The notes under the pieces: model-generated
What the model saw: the letters and a program-made list of their open reading frames with translations, nothing else
Database searches by the model: none
What the model was told of the DNA's origin: nothing
Assembly: GCA_020002185.1 (NCBI GenBank)
Contig: CM034533.1
Span: 48,954,346 to 49,018,345 of the forward strand
Reading direction: 5' to 3'
DNA length: 64,000 bases
Origin: Paraescarpia echinospica
Taxonomy: Eukaryota > Annelida > Polychaeta > Sabellida > Siboglinidae
Program-made: the position numbers and the translations under genes
Part shown: piece after piece, positions 62,088 through 64,000 of the stretch
Numbering within the stretch: position 1 is the stretch's first letter
How the letters are laid out: each line of letters opens with the position of its first letter

Positions 62088-62352
62088 GCCCCAGTTAGAC
62101 TTCCTCTTTCGTTGCAGGATAATTACAAAATAAAATATTGCACAGTGTTTGAGATAGGAGTGCCTCTAAAATATGCTAATTTCAATGTTTTTCTCAAAAA
62201 TTACCATGTCTATTTTGAGTCAAGCCCCAGTTAAACTTCCTCTTACGTTACAGGATGAATGACACAATTAAATATTGCACAGTGTTTGAGATAGGAGTGC
62301 CTCTAAAATATGCTAGTGACAATGTTGTTTTTCTCCAAAATCACCATGCCAT
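62088..62352. repeat. 136-bp tandem duplication
   Basis: Two diverged copies starting GCCCCAGTTAGACTTCCTC (62088) and GCCCCAGTTAAACTTCCTC (62224), sharing TGCACAGTGTTTGAGATAGG and AGTGCCTCTAAAATATGCTA. Non-coding. Confidence 0.9.
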
Positions 62353-62697
62353 TTTGTATATACAATTCACATGCTCTGACATAAGCTCATCTGAGTAGGC
62401 AAATTTCAAGGTGTGATTGTAGAAACTGTTGACAGTAAAATGGTGCATTTTAGCTGATTTTACTAAGTGGCTGGATATTTGGCAGCAATTTGGCTAGTTG
62501 ACCCTTTAGCCGGAGTATTGCCTGCACACATTTGTACATATTGATGGGTGTCATTCATACAGGCATTTAACGAGAGCTACCAATATCTCGTTTTGACCAA
62601 ACTCGATTAGCATGTTAATGAGATGATGTTAACAGCAGGTAAGAACTTCAGAGTTGTAGTAGGTCACGTTTTCTTATAATCATACAAAACGCTAACA

Positions 62698-62783
62698 TGG
62701 CAACCAACGGGAAAACTAACTGTAGACTGACCCCCGTAACGCGCATGTGCAAGAAGAAAACTATACTTGAAGACGGTCCTTTG
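62698..62783 (+). CDS. Possible first coding exon of an unknown gene
   Basis: ATG at 62698 opens 28 codons (MATNGKTNCRLTPVTRMC then basic KKKLYLKTVL) ending at a good donor TG/GTAAGT (phase 2). Higher GC than its surroundings. A partner gene transcribed away from DUOX would have this layout, but no second exon is seen by 64000 and no family is recognised. Confidence 0.2.
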
Positions 62784-63348
62784 GTAAGTAACGCATAATT
62801 ACCAACATCCAAAACAACATGAGTAATCTTTTTTTTTCTAAAATAGCATGATGTCATACACTTAAACAGTGCAAAAAATCAACAAAAACAGTTAAAAAGC
62901 AAACCGAAAGTTAAACATCAAAGTGATTTCGACACGTTCGTCCTGACGTGATGTTTTTGCATTTTAATTATGTGTTTGTATTATTTATTTTAAAGCAGTG
63001 ACTAACAATGTGTTTGTAATCTATTTATATTAAAGCAGCGACTAATTGTGTTTATTATCTATTAGTTTTCTATTATTTTCTATTAGTACTATGAACATTA
63101 ATGGATACTGCGCTGCATACACAAAGAATATATATTATACTAGTTAAATACCCACTTTAGTCAGTACAGCTGTATATACTTATTTGTGTTCGATACTTTA
63201 TTTCACATAACGTAAGCTATTTCTTTACAAAGGTATATTTTATATTACATATTATATTTGTATTCTGTCGTAAATTGTTATGATAGTGATTATGTTTTAC
63301 CAATGATGTATTTTAATATGGACAGGCGTTTTTGATCCGGATACACGG

Positions 63349-63455
<107 letters not shown>

Positions 63456-64000
63456 GCTTACTCTTTTAAATAATAATAATATATTTTTTTTTTACATAAA
63501 TTTGACGAAACCTTCTTGTGAAGAATCAATATGCTAAATTATTAATTATTTAGTTTTATCATCGGTTGAGTACAAAGAAATTTTTAAAAGTTGTCTTAAT
63601 TGTGAAATAATTAACATTATCTAACACAAATAAACGTTGTTCGTATTCAATTGAAAGGTGTAATAGTGCTGATATTTTTCAGTTCACAATAATTAGTGTT
63701 GTCAACATTAACTTGTTATAACCCCTATGTGTTAGCTATAATAATATGAATTCGATAGCAACACATACCGTACTAAATTAAAACCAAACAGGCCATTACA
63801 TCAATACAATACATCATTCATAGACGTAGTTTAACAAATCTGCCCATTAATCGAGTAAGCCACGCTATGGTAAGGATGTGAACAAACGGAACATTTCGGG
63901 AATAATACATATTTATTTTCAACTTTAACGACTTGTAATAACCGCCCATTGATGCTGCAGCCTCAATGGTCTCGGGCGATTTTATTCGTGTGCTATTGTT

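Overview
This is a window of animal nuclear DNA, not microbial. Evidence: a 30-exon gene with spliceosomal introns, CR1-type LINE and tyrosine-recombinase retrotransposons, DNA transposons, and very many intronic minisatellites. The mix suggests an invertebrate, and amphioxus would fit, but the sequence alone does not prove the species.

One host gene dominates. Read on the minus strand, 30 coding exons between 59306 and 9573 join in perfectly consistent phase (4158 nt, 1386 codons) into a dual oxidase (DUOX). The order is signal peptide, peroxidase-like domain (exons 1-13), first membrane helix (14-15), linker (15-18), EF-hands (19-21), NADPH-oxidase membrane/heme core (24-28), then FAD- and NADPH-binding segments (29-30). 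The last ~165 residues are expected left of the window. The protein is a Ca2+-gated membrane enzyme that moves electrons from NADPH through FAD and two hemes to O2, giving H2O2 outside the cell. The peroxidase domain keeps a proximal-type His but lacks the distal His and the catalytic Arg/Glu.

The introns hold other DNA. From left to right: a Kolobok/Mutator-like DNA transposon with TTAA duplications (14-3584); a defective YR (Ngaro/DIRS-like) retroelement (about 3598-8484); a LINE endonuclease fragment (8780-9175); an hAT-like non-autonomous element (10579-11537); an almost complete Ngaro-like element with split direct repeats (17598-24320); a TTAA-flanked MITE (31059-31772); and a CR1-like LINE with an esterase ORF1 (34.4-38.1 kb). 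The YR elements and the CR1 LINE lie antisense to DUOX.

The most unusual signal is in the minisatellites. At least nine tandem arrays or duplications have repeat units that contain a DUOX splice junction, with a stretch of exon plus the donor, or the acceptor plus exon start. They occur at the donors of exons 3, 6, 16, 19, 25 and 30 and the acceptors of exons 11, 14 and 28. A tenth (9180-9393) looks like the acceptor and first codons of the next, unseen exon 31. Each array has a different sequence, so they arose independently, and each fills its intron with decoy splice sites. Two arrays also show higher-order duplications (32 x 37 bp; 596 bp). Right of exon 1 (59307-64000) no convincing gene is seen.
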